A DNA stretch of 6,905 bases from Pseudomonadota bacterium (GCA_023418705.1 JAEZYZ010000476.1:1-6905); one strand, 5' to 3'. Numbered from the stretch's first letter, positions 1-6,451 are shown. Numbers and translations: made by a program. The notes: generated by a model from the sequence alone, not told the origin.

Positions 1-467
1 CCCCCGCGGCCGGCCCTGCGCCGCCGGCTGGGGCAGCGGCGGCGCCGACGCTCCCCTCGCCGGCCCCGCCTGCGAAGCCCGATGCGTCGGCGCCCCCTGA
101 CCGCGGGACGGCGCCCGCCGTCGCAACGGCGGAGGACGTCGACGCTGACCCACGCAAGCCCCCGAGCACCGCTCGATCGAAGAACGGCAGCAGCTCGACG
201 CCGGCGGCCGACGCGGACGTGGTGCAGCGCGTCCAGCGCCTGAGGCGCGAAGGACGCGTGGGCGAGGTCATCACCTTGATCGCCAGGACCATCGCCGATC
301 CGAGCGTCGGCGCCGCCGAGCGCCGGCAGCTCGATTACGAAATGGGATGGGCGCTCGAGGCGACCGGTCGCGACGCCTGCGACCACTGGAGCCGGCACGT
401 GCAGGCCTACGGCGTCGACCGCGCGGACACCGCCCTCGCAGAGCGCCTCGAGCGCTGCGGTCTTTGA
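1..467 (+). CDS. C-terminal part of an unrecognised protein with a Pro/Ala-rich linker (5' end outside window)
   Basis: The frame is open from base 3 to a TGA at 465-467, giving 154 residues with no start needed inside the window. Roughly the first 65 residues are low-complexity Pro/Ala/Ser/Asp, as in a periplasmic or cytoplasmic linker. The last 80 are charged and helical, starting near VVQRVQRLRREGR and ending in RLERCGL, with a possible helix-turn-helix pair around MGWALEATGRDACDHW. This looks like a short TPR-like tail of the kind that follows a membrane anchor or regulator domain in many myxobacterial anti-sigma, FecR-type or kinase proteins. That is an inference from style only. I do not recognise the family, and the N-terminal domain that would settle it lies upstream. 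A GTG at 219 could start a shorter protein, but the same frame continues upstream with coding-like composition, so a truncated view of a longer gene is more likely. Confidence 0.65.
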   Translation, partial: PAAGPAPPAGAAAAPTLPSPAPPAKPDASAPPDRGTAPAVATAEDVDADPRKPPSTARSKNGSSSTPAADADVVQRVQRLRREGRVGEVITLIARTIADPSVGAAERRQLDYEMGWALEATGRDACDHWSRHVQAYGVDRADTALAERLERCGL

Positions 468-545
468 CGCGGCGTCTCCTGAGCGCCCGCTCGAAACGAC
501 GTGCAAGACTTGCAGTCGGCAGCGGACGCTCGCACGTTCATAAGT

Positions 546-1202
546 ATGAAAGCTTGGATTATTGGGAGTGTGGCTTTGCTCGCCACGTCCGTAGCGGGGT
601 GTGGCAGACAGGCGGCGATTCAGAGCGACGCGGCAGCTCCACCCCCCGCTCCGGTTGCGGGGCCGGTGGTGGTCGGCGCAAGTGACTACGTGCCACCAGG
701 CACCCTGGTCGAGCTCGCGCTGAATCAGAGCTTGAGCAGTGAAACCAACCGCGTCGGCGACCGCTTCACGGCCACCTTCGTGAGCCCGGTGGTCAGCGCC
801 GGCGGGGACGTGATGATCCCGCAAGGCGCGGTGGCCAGCGGCGTGGTGACGCGGGTCGAGACCTCGGAGGGGGCCGGCGACCAGGCGCTGATCGGCGTGC
901 GCTTCGACCAGGTGTCCTTCGAGGGTCGAAGCCTCCCGTTCGCGGCCGAGGTCGTGGAGGCCGATGTCGAGACCGATCGGCGCGGTCGAGACGTCGCGAC
1001 CGGCGCGGGCGTGGGAGCGCTCGCCGGAGCGGCGCTCGGCGCGATCATCACGGGAGACGTCGGCGGCGCGGTCGCAGGCGGCGCGGTCGGCGCGGGCGGC
1101 GGCAGCCTGATCGGGCTGGGCGCCGGCGACGTGCAAGCGATCTTGCCGCAGGGCAGCCGCATGACGGTGCGCACGACCCAGGCCGTGTCGACGACCTACT
1201 GA
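546..1202 (+). CDS. Glycine-zipper lipoprotein
   Basis: The product is 218 residues. The ATG at 546 is chosen because it places Met-Lys directly before a hydrophobic stretch and a lipobox (SVAGC, with Cys19 as the lipidated residue). The in-frame GTG at 501 would add 15 polar residues ahead of the signal peptide. Residues 20-45 are an Ala/Pro tether. Residues 48-140 form a predicted beta-rich domain (VPPGTLVEL, QSLSSETNRVGDRFTA, IPQGAVASGVV), a pattern seen in envelope proteins where a pore- or sheet-like domain precedes a Gly zipper. Residues 153-194 are almost only Gly/Ala/Val/Ile with GxxxG spacing, matching a glycine-zipper membrane segment. A short beta tail follows (ILPQGSRMTVRTTQ). It is probably a membrane-attached envelope lipoprotein, with unknown precise role. 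No clear Shine-Dalgarno is seen. The first ten codons are unusually AT-rich compared with the rest, as is common for start regions. Its 3' end overlaps the convergent lipoprotein gene by 7 bp. Confidence 0.85.
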   Translation: MKAWIIGSVALLATSVAGCGRQAAIQSDAAAPPPAPVAGPVVVGASDYVPPGTLVELALNQSLSSETNRVGDRFTATFVSPVVSAGGDVMIPQGAVASGVVTRVETSEGAGDQALIGVRFDQVSFEGRSLPFAAEVVEADVETDRRGRDVATGAGVGALAGAALGAIITGDVGGAVAGGAVGAGGGSLIGLGAGDVQAILPQGSRMTVRTTQAVSTTY

Positions 1203-1813
1203 GCCCCCGCGCGCCGCTCGGCTCGCTGCGCCAGCTCCACGAGCAGCGGCGCGGTGCGGAGCGCCACCCGCGACAGGGCAGCGCTGAGCGCGCGCGCCAA
1301 CCCCTCCGGATGCTGGTCGGCGAGCGGCTCGGTCTCCTCGATGGACTGAGCGAGCAGCAGCTCCCCGGACTCGACGTCCCGCACGAGCAGCTCGAGCCGC
1401 ACCCGTCCCACCCAGGACGTCTCGCTCGCGTCCACCTCCTCGAAGGCGCTGACGCGGCCGGAGACCAGCAGCCGAGTGCCCGTGCCGACGTCGCTGCCGA
1501 CCTGCCGAAACAGGCCCGAGCGCTCGTACGCCGCGCGCAAGAAGTCCGCGATCTGCACGCCGGGCGTCGAGCTCCAGCGGTGGTAGTGGTAGTAGCTCAG
1601 CCGGTAGGGAGAGGGGCGGTAGACGATCCGCTCGTCGTCGTACGCCGCGTCCACCTCGAACGGCTCCACGGCGATCACGAGCTCCGAGGGCGCGCGCGGG
1701 GCGGCCGGCACCGCCGGCACGAGCTGGTAGTACTGAAGGTCGGGCGCCGAACCGAAGCAGCCGCTCGCCCCGAGCCCCACCAACATCGCGGCAGCGCGCG
1801 CAGCTCGGATCAC
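1196..1813 (-). CDS. ABC-transport auxiliary lipoprotein (ABC_trans_aux / PqiC-like), last gene of an Mce-type operon
   Basis: The product is 205 residues and starts at GTG 1813. This start gives a 4-bp GTGA overlap with the MCE gene upstream. The signal peptide ends in LGASGC, making Cys19 the lipidation site. The mature part opens with a YYQL strand and has the family's characteristic stretch near residues 58-80: YDDERIVYR, PYRLSYYHYHRW, then PGVQIADFLR and SGLFRQV. From knowledge of the family (DUF330, now ABC_trans_aux, which includes E. coli PqiC), these are periplasmic outer-membrane lipoproteins encoded with MCE transporters. PqiC forms a ring at the outer-membrane end of the PqiB tube. 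By analogy this protein likely anchors or caps the MCE protein encoded next to it. It ends in TAG at 1196-1198, inside the last codons of the convergent glycine-zipper gene. No terminator is visible between the two. Confidence 0.87.
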   Translation of the reverse strand: MIRAARAAAMLVGLGASGCFGSAPDLQYYQLVPAVPAAPRAPSELVIAVEPFEVDAAYDDERIVYRPSPYRLSYYHYHRWSSTPGVQIADFLRAAYERSGLFRQVGSDVGTGTRLLVSGRVSAFEEVDASETSWVGRVRLELLVRDVESGELLLAQSIEETEPLADQHPEGLARALSAALSRVALRTAPLLVELAQRAERRAGAQ

Positions 1814-2688
1814 GGCAGCTCACGCTCTTGGGGGGGGCGGTCGAACAAGAGGCGCGACGGCCGCTCGCGCAGCCGCCGGGCCAGCTCTTCGAAGTACTGC
1901 GAGGCTCGCCGGATGTTGTGGGTGGTGGCGCGCAGCTCGTCGTCGTTGCGATCGAGCACCGTTCGCAGCTCGACGATCAGGCGATCGAGGTTCTCGACCA
2001 CGTCCTCGGTGCCGGCGAGCACCCTGTCCGCGCGCCGGCTCGCGCCGCCGACGTCGGCGGTGGCTTGCAAGAGCGGCTCGCGAGCCTCCTGCAGCAGCGC
2101 GTCCAGCCGCGCGGCGGAACGATCGAGGGTGGCGAGCAGCCGATCGGCGCCCTCGACCACACCGCTGACCGCCTCGGGATCGAAGCGGCTCAACAGGTCG
2201 CTGACCTGCTCGGCGATGCGGTTGCTCTGCTCGAGCAGCCGCGCCGCTCGCTCGGCCAGCTCGTCGGCGCGCTTCGAGAGCACGTCGACGGCCGAGGGAC
2301 GATAGGTGATGCGATGGCCGGGCTCGAGCGGCGGGGCCCCAGGGGTGCCGTCCACGATGTCGATCAGCTTCAAGCCCGTCACCCCTTTGAACTTGAGCAA
2401 GGCCTCGGCGTCGGAGGGGATGCGCACCTCGGGATCGACGCCGAGCACGACGTCGACCGCGGTCCCGTCGGCGGTCAGCTGCAGGTCCGTGACGGCCCCG
2501 ATCCTCACTCCCTTCAAGTTGACCTCCGCGCCCCGCTCGAGCCCGTAGACGCTGTCGGGGATGCGCAGCGTGTAGGCCACCCGATCTTCGAACAGCGCCG
2601 CGCCGGCGAAGAACAGCACCAGCGCCACCACGACGACCGCCACCATCGCGACGAAGACCCCGAGCTTGATGAGCTGGCTCCGCTTCAT
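1810..2688 (-). CDS. mlaD: MlaD-type MCE domain protein with long helical C-terminal tail
   Basis: This is the substrate-binding and tunnel component of an Mce/Mla phospholipid transporter (292 residues). One transmembrane helix spans residues 9-32 and anchors it in the inner membrane. A single MCE domain spans about 36-115, with the hallmark VNLKGVRIGAV at 56-66 and LLKFKGVTGLKLI at 97-109. MCE domains form hexameric rings with a lipid-conducting pore. Residues 132-275 are nearly uninterrupted, Leu/Arg/Glu-rich predicted helix with heptad-like hydrophobic spacing. The tail ends in RERPSRLLFDRP, a motif common at the end of this protein type. E. coli MlaD is about 180 residues and lacks such a tail, so this one more resembles the helical-needle Mce proteins. 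ATG 2688 is supported by a GGAGG ribosome site and an ATGA overlap with the ATPase gene. The 3' end contains a run of eight C on the coding strand, discussed among the rejected items. Confidence 0.92.
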   Translation of the reverse strand: MKRSQLIKLGVFVAMVAVVVVALVLFFAGAALFEDRVAYTLRIPDSVYGLERGAEVNLKGVRIGAVTDLQLTADGTAVDVVLGVDPEVRIPSDAEALLKFKGVTGLKLIDIVDGTPGAPPLEPGHRITYRPSAVDVLSKRADELAERAARLLEQSNRIAEQVSDLLSRFDPEAVSGVVEGADRLLATLDRSAARLDALLQEAREPLLQATADVGGASRRADRVLAGTEDVVENLDRLIVELRTVLDRNDDELRATTHNIRRASQYFEELARRLRERPSRLLFDRPPQERELP

Positions 2689-3449
2689 GGCGCCTCCGTG
2701 CCGCTGCGAGCCCGGCGCGAGCGGTCGAAGAACGCCTCGAGGAAGGGATGGTCGCTGCGCTCGAAGGCGTCGATGCGCTCGTCCACCAGCACCCCCTCGG
2801 GTCCGAGCAAGATCCCCCGGTCTGCGATCCGCTCGACGCTGGTCACGTCATGGGTGACGGCGATGACGGTCGTCCCCACCAGGTCTCGCAGGCGGAGCAG
2901 CGTGCGATCGACGTCCGCCGCCGCGATCGGATCGAGCCCGGCGGTGGGCTCGTCGCAGAACAAGATCTCGGGATCGAGCACGGTCGCCCGCGCCAACGCC
3001 GCCCGCTTCGCCTGCCCTCCGGAGACCTCACCCGGCGTGCGATCGGCCAGCTCCAAGATCCCGACCAGCGACAGGCGCGCGCGCGCCAGCTCGACCACGA
3101 CCGGATCCGGGACATCGGTCAGCTCTCGCGCCGGCAAGCACACGTTTTCCAGGATGGTCATGGATCCGAACAGCGCATCTGCCTGAAACAGCACCCCCAC
3201 CGAACGCAGCAGCCGGCGCCGGCCCGCTCCCGACAGGCTGTACAGGTTTTCCCCTAGCATCTCGACCGAGCCTTCGATGGGCGGCAACAGGCCCGCCAGC
3301 GTCTTCAGCACCGTGGATTTTCCAGAGCCGGAGCCCCCGACGATCACCAGCACCTCGGCGGGCGCGATCGAGAAATCGACGCCGCGCACGCGAGCCCGGC
3401 CGTCGTAGCCGCACACCAGCCGCTGGGCGCGCACGGCGGCGTCACTCAT
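2685..3449 (-). CDS. mlaF: MlaF-type ABC transporter ATP-binding protein
   Basis: This is the cytoplasmic ATPase of the MCE transporter; it hydrolyses ATP to drive lipid movement through the permease (254 residues). Counting from MSDAAV, the Walker A motif GGSGSGKST is at 38-46 and the Q-loop Gln is at 89 (GVLFQADALF). The signature VSGGQ is at 142-146, Walker B ILFCDEP at 162-168, the D-loop GLDP at 171-174 and the H-loop His at 200 (VTHD). All catalytic elements are intact. The EVSGGQAKRAALARA region and the C-terminal HPFLEAFFDR are typical of the MlaF subfamily. ATG 3449 is preferred over the in-frame GTG 3488, because the latter adds 13 residues that are only the out-of-frame reading of the permease tail. 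With ATG 3449 the overlap with the permease gene is 8 bp (ATGAGTGA), implying translational coupling. The stop overlaps the next gene by 4 bp. Confidence 0.95.
   Translation of the reverse strand: MSDAAVRAQRLVCGYDGRARVRGVDFSIAPAEVLVIVGGSGSGKSTVLKTLAGLLPPIEGSVEMLGENLYSLSGAGRRRLLRSVGVLFQADALFGSMTILENVCLPARELTDVPDPVVVELARARLSLVGILELADRTPGEVSGGQAKRAALARATVLDPEILFCDEPTAGLDPIAAADVDRTLLRLRDLVGTTVIAVTHDVTSVERIADRGILLGPEGVLVDERIDAFERSDHPFLEAFFDRSRRARSGTEAP
2693..2697 (-). promoter_or_regulatory. Ribosome binding site of the MCE gene
   Basis: GGAGG on the minus strand sits 4 nt before the ATG at 2688, inside the last codons of the upstream ATPase gene. It is the strongest Shine-Dalgarno in the operon. 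It confirms this start and suggests the MCE subunit, needed in six copies per complex, is re-initiated efficiently. Confidence 0.7.
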
Positions 3450-4545
3450 CGAGCCCCAGCGTCCACAAGGTGGTGACCGCGCTGTCACACACCACGATGA
3501 GAAAGATCCCCACGACCACCGACCGGGTCGTCTGCTTGCCCACCCCGGTGGGCCCGCCGCGGGTCGACAGCCCCAGAAAGCAGCCCGTGATGCCGATCAG
3601 CCACGCGAACAGCACGCTCTTCACGAAGCCCAACACGAAGTCGTCCAGGACGAGCGCGTCGCGCATCCGCCACAACACCGCCGACACCGGCAGCTCCAAG
3701 AGGCTGGTCACGCCGAGCCCCGCCACCATCCCGATCACCATCGAGAACAAGGTCAGCGCCGGCAGCGCCAGCGTGATGGCCAACAGGCGAGGCAAGACCA
3801 AGAAGGCGACCGGATCGATGCCGAGCGCGCGCAGGGCATCGATCTCCTCCCGCACGGCCATTGTCCCGAGCTCCGCGGCGATCGCCGCTCCGGTCCTCCC
3901 GGCCACGATGATCGCCGTGATGAGCGGGCCGAACTCGCGCACCATGCCGAGGGAGACCACCTCGGCCACGAACATGTCGGCCCCGAAGCGCTGCAGCTGG
4001 TAGGCGCCCTGGAACGCCAGCACCACCCCGACCAGCGCGCTCAGCAGCGCCACGATCGGCACGCCGTTGGCGCCCATCTCGATGCTTTGATCCACCAGCG
4101 CCGCCAGGCGGCTCGTGGACAGCGACCTTCGGCTGAAGGTGTAGCGCGCCGAGTCCACCACCAGCTCCGCCAGCGCCAGCGAGTCGTGCTGCCAGCGAGC
4201 GGCCACCTTCGCGACACGCGCGAGCGGGCGCACGCCGGGCGCCACCGCCGCCGGCGGCGGCACCTTCGGCACCAAGGCCATCCGCTCGGCGAGGCGCGGC
4301 GGCAGGCCGCGCAGCTCGAGCCGTTTCCCACGCGCCGCGAACGATTTCTCCAGCTCGAACAGCAGCGCTACCCCCACCGAGTCGAGCTCCGTCACCCGCT
4401 CGAGGTTCAGCGCGAGCGAGGCGCACCCCGCGTCCTCGGCGAACGCCATCAGGCGGTGATAAATCTCTCGGCCGTGCGCGATGTCGAGCGCGCCCTCGAT
4501 GCTCGCGGTTCCGGTGTGCGCCTCCGCGTTCCGATCGTCCGACAT
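3442..4545 (-). CDS. mlaE: MlaE-type permease with fused N-terminal STAS domain
   Basis: This is the inner-membrane permease of the Mce/Mla lipid transporter (367 residues). Residues 12-90 form a STAS domain resembling MlaB and anti-sigma antagonists, with strand-helix motifs LALNLERVTELDSVGVALL. The DSVG at 55-58 matches the site of the phosphorylatable Ser in SpoIIAA-type proteins. A linker of about 50 residues follows. The MlaE domain runs from about 145 to the end, with hydrophobic segments near 161-181, 248-285, 305-327 and 342-362. It carries the diagnostic core REFGPLITAIIVAGRTGA at 203-220, followed by VREEIDALRALGIDP, and later STRGGPTGVG. In E. coli the STAS protein MlaB is separate and controls MlaF; here permease and regulator are one chain, a known arrangement in other proteobacteria. 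ATG 4545 is chosen over GTG 4581 and ATG 4575. It has a GAAGG site just upstream, and the earlier codons give a basic, domain-free leader and lie in the putative promoter. It is the first gene of the operon. Confidence 0.94.
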   Translation of the reverse strand: MSDDRNAEAHTGTASIEGALDIAHGREIYHRLMAFAEDAGCASLALNLERVTELDSVGVALLFELEKSFAARGKRLELRGLPPRLAERMALVPKVPPPAAVAPGVRPLARVAKVAARWQHDSLALAELVVDSARYTFSRRSLSTSRLAALVDQSIEMGANGVPIVALLSALVGVVLAFQGAYQLQRFGADMFVAEVVSLGMVREFGPLITAIIVAGRTGAAIAAELGTMAVREEIDALRALGIDPVAFLVLPRLLAITLALPALTLFSMVIGMVAGLGVTSLLELPVSAVLWRMRDALVLDDFVLGFVKSVLFAWLIGITGCFLGLSTRGGPTGVGKQTTRSVVVGIFLIVVCDSAVTTLWTLGLDE

Positions 4546-4548
4546 TCG

Positions 4549-4553
4549 CCTTC
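4549..4553 (-). promoter_or_regulatory. Ribosome binding site supporting the permease start at 4545
   Basis: GAAGG on the minus strand lies 3 nt before ATG 4545. The spacing is a little short, but no better site precedes the upstream alternatives at 4575 and 4581, apart from a G-rich run (GGGGGGCGG) that is not a good anti-SD match. Confidence 0.45.
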
Positions 4554-4570
4554 GGGTCCGCCGCCCTCGC

Positions 4571-4598
4571 GACATAAACACCGCCCCCCGACCGTCAA
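4571..4598 (-). promoter_or_regulatory. Candidate sigma-70-like promoter for the mla operon
   Basis: On the minus strand TTGACG (4598-4593) is followed by a 16-bp spacer and TATGTC (4576-4571). The -35 matches consensus at five of six bases and the -10 at three of six. Transcription would begin near 4564, giving a leader of about 20 nt before the permease ATG at 4545. The position fits the first gene of the operon, and AT-rich hexamers are rare in this region. The weak -10 keeps this tentative. Confidence 0.3.
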
Positions 4599-4662
4599 GG
4601 CGAGGGAAGCCTCCGTCGCCGGACCCGTGTCAGCGCGATCGCCCTGGCCCACTCTGGCTCAT

Positions 4663-4673
4663 TTCGTCACGAA
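4663..4673. promoter_or_regulatory. Small perfect palindrome in the divergent promoter region (possible operator)
   Basis: TTCGT-C-ACGAA is a perfect inverted repeat of 5-bp arms around one base, and its flanks do not extend it. Its position between two divergent genes suits a regulator site. The size is small enough to occur by chance. Confidence 0.2.
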
Positions 4674-4819
4674 CTTCCCTGCGGGGCCGCCGCCGCCCGA
4701 TCCTCCTCGCAAGCGCCCGCTCGACCGCGTTCACGCGAGCTCGCCGCGACGACGGAGCGTTTCGCGACCGAACCGGCGCAGCGTGGCTCCTCGCATGCTC
4801 CTTGCAGCGGCCCGGCCCG

Positions 4820-6448
4820 ATGGCACGGCCTGAGGCGATCCCCGATGTGGCCCCACCCTATCGGGCGCCGCCCGCTCCCAAGCTTCGGTTCGCAGCCAAG
4901 CGCCCGACCCTCCGCGAGCCCGCAAAAGGGGCCGCGAGCGCCGCGGACCTTGCACCCCTGGCGTCCGTGGCAGCAGCAGTGGTGTTCGTCTTGTCGGTCG
5001 TGCGCCTCGGCTGGGTGTCGGACGATGCGTTCATCACGATCCGGTCCGTGGAGCACCTGCTGGCAGGCGACGGCTTCGGCCCGAACCCTGGCGTGCGCGT
5101 GCAAGCGTTCACGAGCCCGCTCTGGGCCCTTCTGTGTGTGCCCCTGCGGTGGCTCACCGGCGATCCCTACGGCGCGCTCGTGCTGGGCGGTCTCGTCTGC
5201 ACCCTGGGGCTGAGCGTGCTCGTGTGCTGGTGGCTGCGCCCCCTCCCCTGGAGGGCCGCCCTCGGCTTGCTGGCGCTGTCGGCGTCGACCTCGTTCGTCG
5301 AGTTTTCCACCTCCGGGCTTGAAAACTCGCTCACGCACCTGCTGATCGCCGCGTTCTGCCTGGAGCGGCTCGAGCGCCCAAACCGCCCCACGACCGCGAT
5401 GTTCGCGCTCGCCGGCGCCCTGTTCCTCACGCGCTTCGATCTCGCCCTGGTCGTCGTCCCCGCCCTGGCGATCAGCTCACTGTCCGCGCCTCGGGTGGCG
5501 CTGCGGCGCGCTCTCGTGCCCCTCGTCCCGGTGGCGGCGTGGCTCGCGTTCGCCACCCTGTACTACGGCTTCCCCCAGCCCAACACGGCCCTGGCGAAGC
5601 TCAACGTCGAGCTGCCGCTGCTCGCCAAGGTGGGACGCGGCTTCGAGTACGTGCTGGATGTCGCGACCCGCGATCCGCTCGTGCTCTTGGTGTTCGGGGT
5701 GGCGTCGGCGCTCGCGCTGCGGCGTGCCTCCCCCTGGTCCGCGAGGGGGCTGCAGCTCGGAGCGCTGCTGTATTTCCTCTATGTGATCGGCATCGGGGGA
5801 GACTTCATGAGCGGGCGCTTCTTCACCGTGATCTACCTGGTGAGCGTCCTGGTGGCGCTCGAGCTCTGCGGCGGCGTCTTCACGGCGCCTTCGGCAGCGG
5901 CCGTCCTGGCCCTCCCGCTGGTGCTGGCTGCCGGGCTCGTGCTGCGAGGCGAAGGTGGGGCGCCGGAGCGCACGGAGTGTCGTGTCCCGATCACGGGCAT
6001 CGTGAACGAACGGGCCTGCTACGCCGAGCACACCGCGCTCGCGCAAAACGTCGGCTCGGCGAAATGGCGGAAGCATGGCTACCTCACCGCTTTCGAGAAA
6101 GCCTTGGCCCAAACCCCGGAGGACGTCGTGGTGTTCGACCTGGTGGGCATGGCAGCCTACGGAGGGGGTCGCCGGGTCCACGTGGTGGAGCGCTACGCCT
6201 TGAGCGATCCCCTCCTGGCGCGCATCCGCGTCGAGCCCGAAGCATCGTGGCGGGCGGGCCACTTCCCGCGCCCCGTGCCGAAGGGCTACGTGAAGTCCCT
6301 CCGCACCGGCGAAAACCACCTGGAGGATCCGTGCCTACGTCGCCTCTACGCCGATCTGGAGAAGGTCACACGCGGCCCGCTCTGGTCGAGAGCCCGTTTG
6401 GCGTCCATCTGGCGTCTGAACACCCAGCGAGCGTTCTGCACCCTCTGA
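4820..6448 (+). CDS. GT-C family membrane glycosyltransferase, AftB-like
   Basis: The product is 542 residues: a polytopic inner-membrane glycosyltransferase, probably transferring a sugar from a polyprenyl-phosphate donor to an envelope glycan on the outer face. Residues 1-43 are a Pro/Ala-rich cytoplasmic leader, and about 10-11 hydrophobic segments lie between 44 and 375. The first loop carries the GT-C acidic pair Asp68-Asp69 (WVSDDAFITIR), followed by LLAGDGFGPNPGVRVQAFTSP. Further motifs are FSTSGLEN (162-169), YYGFPQPNTALAKLN (248-262), GGDFMSGRFF (326-335) and TGIVNERACYAE (392-403). A soluble domain covers about 380-542. From memory, mycobacterial AftB (terminal beta-1,2-arabinofuranosyltransferase) has the same series in the same order: DDG near TM1, LLAGNG, TSGLES, YYG with STALAK, GGDFMHGR and GIVDERRFYA. 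The family call is therefore good. The arabinose substrate is not shown, and another pentose or hexose is possible. ATG 4820 is chosen as the last Met before TM1, although no clear ribosome site precedes it. No sugar-donor gene is nearby. Confidence 0.8.
   Translation: MARPEAIPDVAPPYRAPPAPKLRFAAKRPTLREPAKGAASAADLAPLASVAAAVVFVLSVVRLGWVSDDAFITIRSVEHLLAGDGFGPNPGVRVQAFTSPLWALLCVPLRWLTGDPYGALVLGGLVCTLGLSVLVCWWLRPLPWRAALGLLALSASTSFVEFSTSGLENSLTHLLIAAFCLERLERPNRPTTAMFALAGALFLTRFDLALVVVPALAISSLSAPRVALRRALVPLVPVAAWLAFATLYYGFPQPNTALAKLNVELPLLAKVGRGFEYVLDVATRDPLVLLVFGVASALALRRASPWSARGLQLGALLYFLYVIGIGGDFMSGRFFTVIYLVSVLVALELCGGVFTAPSAAAVLALPLVLAAGLVLRGEGGAPERTECRVPITGIVNERACYAEHTALAQNVGSAKWRKHGYLTAFEKALAQTPEDVVVFDLVGMAAYGGGRRVHVVERYALSDPLLARIRVEPEASWRAGHFPRPVPKGYVKSLRTGENHLEDPCLRRLYADLEKVTRGPLWSRARLASIWRLNTQRAFCTL
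5299..5329 (+). repeat. 9-bp perfect inverted repeat inside the glycosyltransferase gene
   Basis: CGAGTTTTC (5299-5307) and GAAAACTCG (5321-5329) are perfect reverse complements separated by 13 nt. They coincide with codons for the conserved FSTSGLEN motif. Runs of four T and four A are rare in this GC-rich gene. A function as an RNA hairpin is possible but unproven. Confidence 0.5.
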
Positions 6449-6451
6449 GCT

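Larger units (their letters stand above)
4546..4819. other. Divergent intergenic control region
   Basis: These 274 bp separate the leftward mla operon from the rightward glycosyltransferase gene and must hold both promoters. Besides the candidate operon promoter, the only regular structure found is a small 11-bp palindrome, TTCGTCACGAA, at 4663-4673. The plus strand is open in the frame of the glycosyltransferase throughout, but the encoded residues are Arg/Pro-rich without a domain, as expected of random GC-rich DNA. I see no RNA gene or convincing plus-strand promoter. Confidence 0.55.

Noticed and set aside
466..492. GACGCGGCGTC and GAGCGCCCGCTC just after the first gene, considered as a terminator.
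   Set aside because: The first has a one-base loop and the second only a four-base stem with a four-base loop. Neither is followed by a T tract.
1830..1837. Run of eight identical bases (C on the coding strand) near the 3' end of the MCE gene, a possible phase-variation or frameshift site that might fuse it to the lipoprotein.
   Set aside because: Reading in the -1 frame meets a TGA a few codons later, before the lipoprotein start, and +1 is out of phase with the lipoprotein. Slippage would only alter the last few residues, so no fusion or useful switch results.
1310..3186. Long plus-strand open frames opposite the mla operon.
   Set aside because: They are antisense shadows of high-GC coding sequence: His/Arg/Gln- or Ser/Arg-rich, with no motifs, while the minus strand encodes complete recognised families.
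3485..4426. A long alternative minus-strand frame within the permease gene.
   Set aside because: It is the permease sequence shifted by one base, Gly/Arg/Ala-rich with no domain, and the true frame has full MlaE motifs.
4481..4819. Upstream in-frame extension of the glycosyltransferase by 113 codons, starting inside the permease gene.
   Set aside because: The extension is Arg/Pro/Ser-rich with no domain, and its first part is antisense to the permease STAS domain. The Met at 4820 gives a sensible short leader before TM1.
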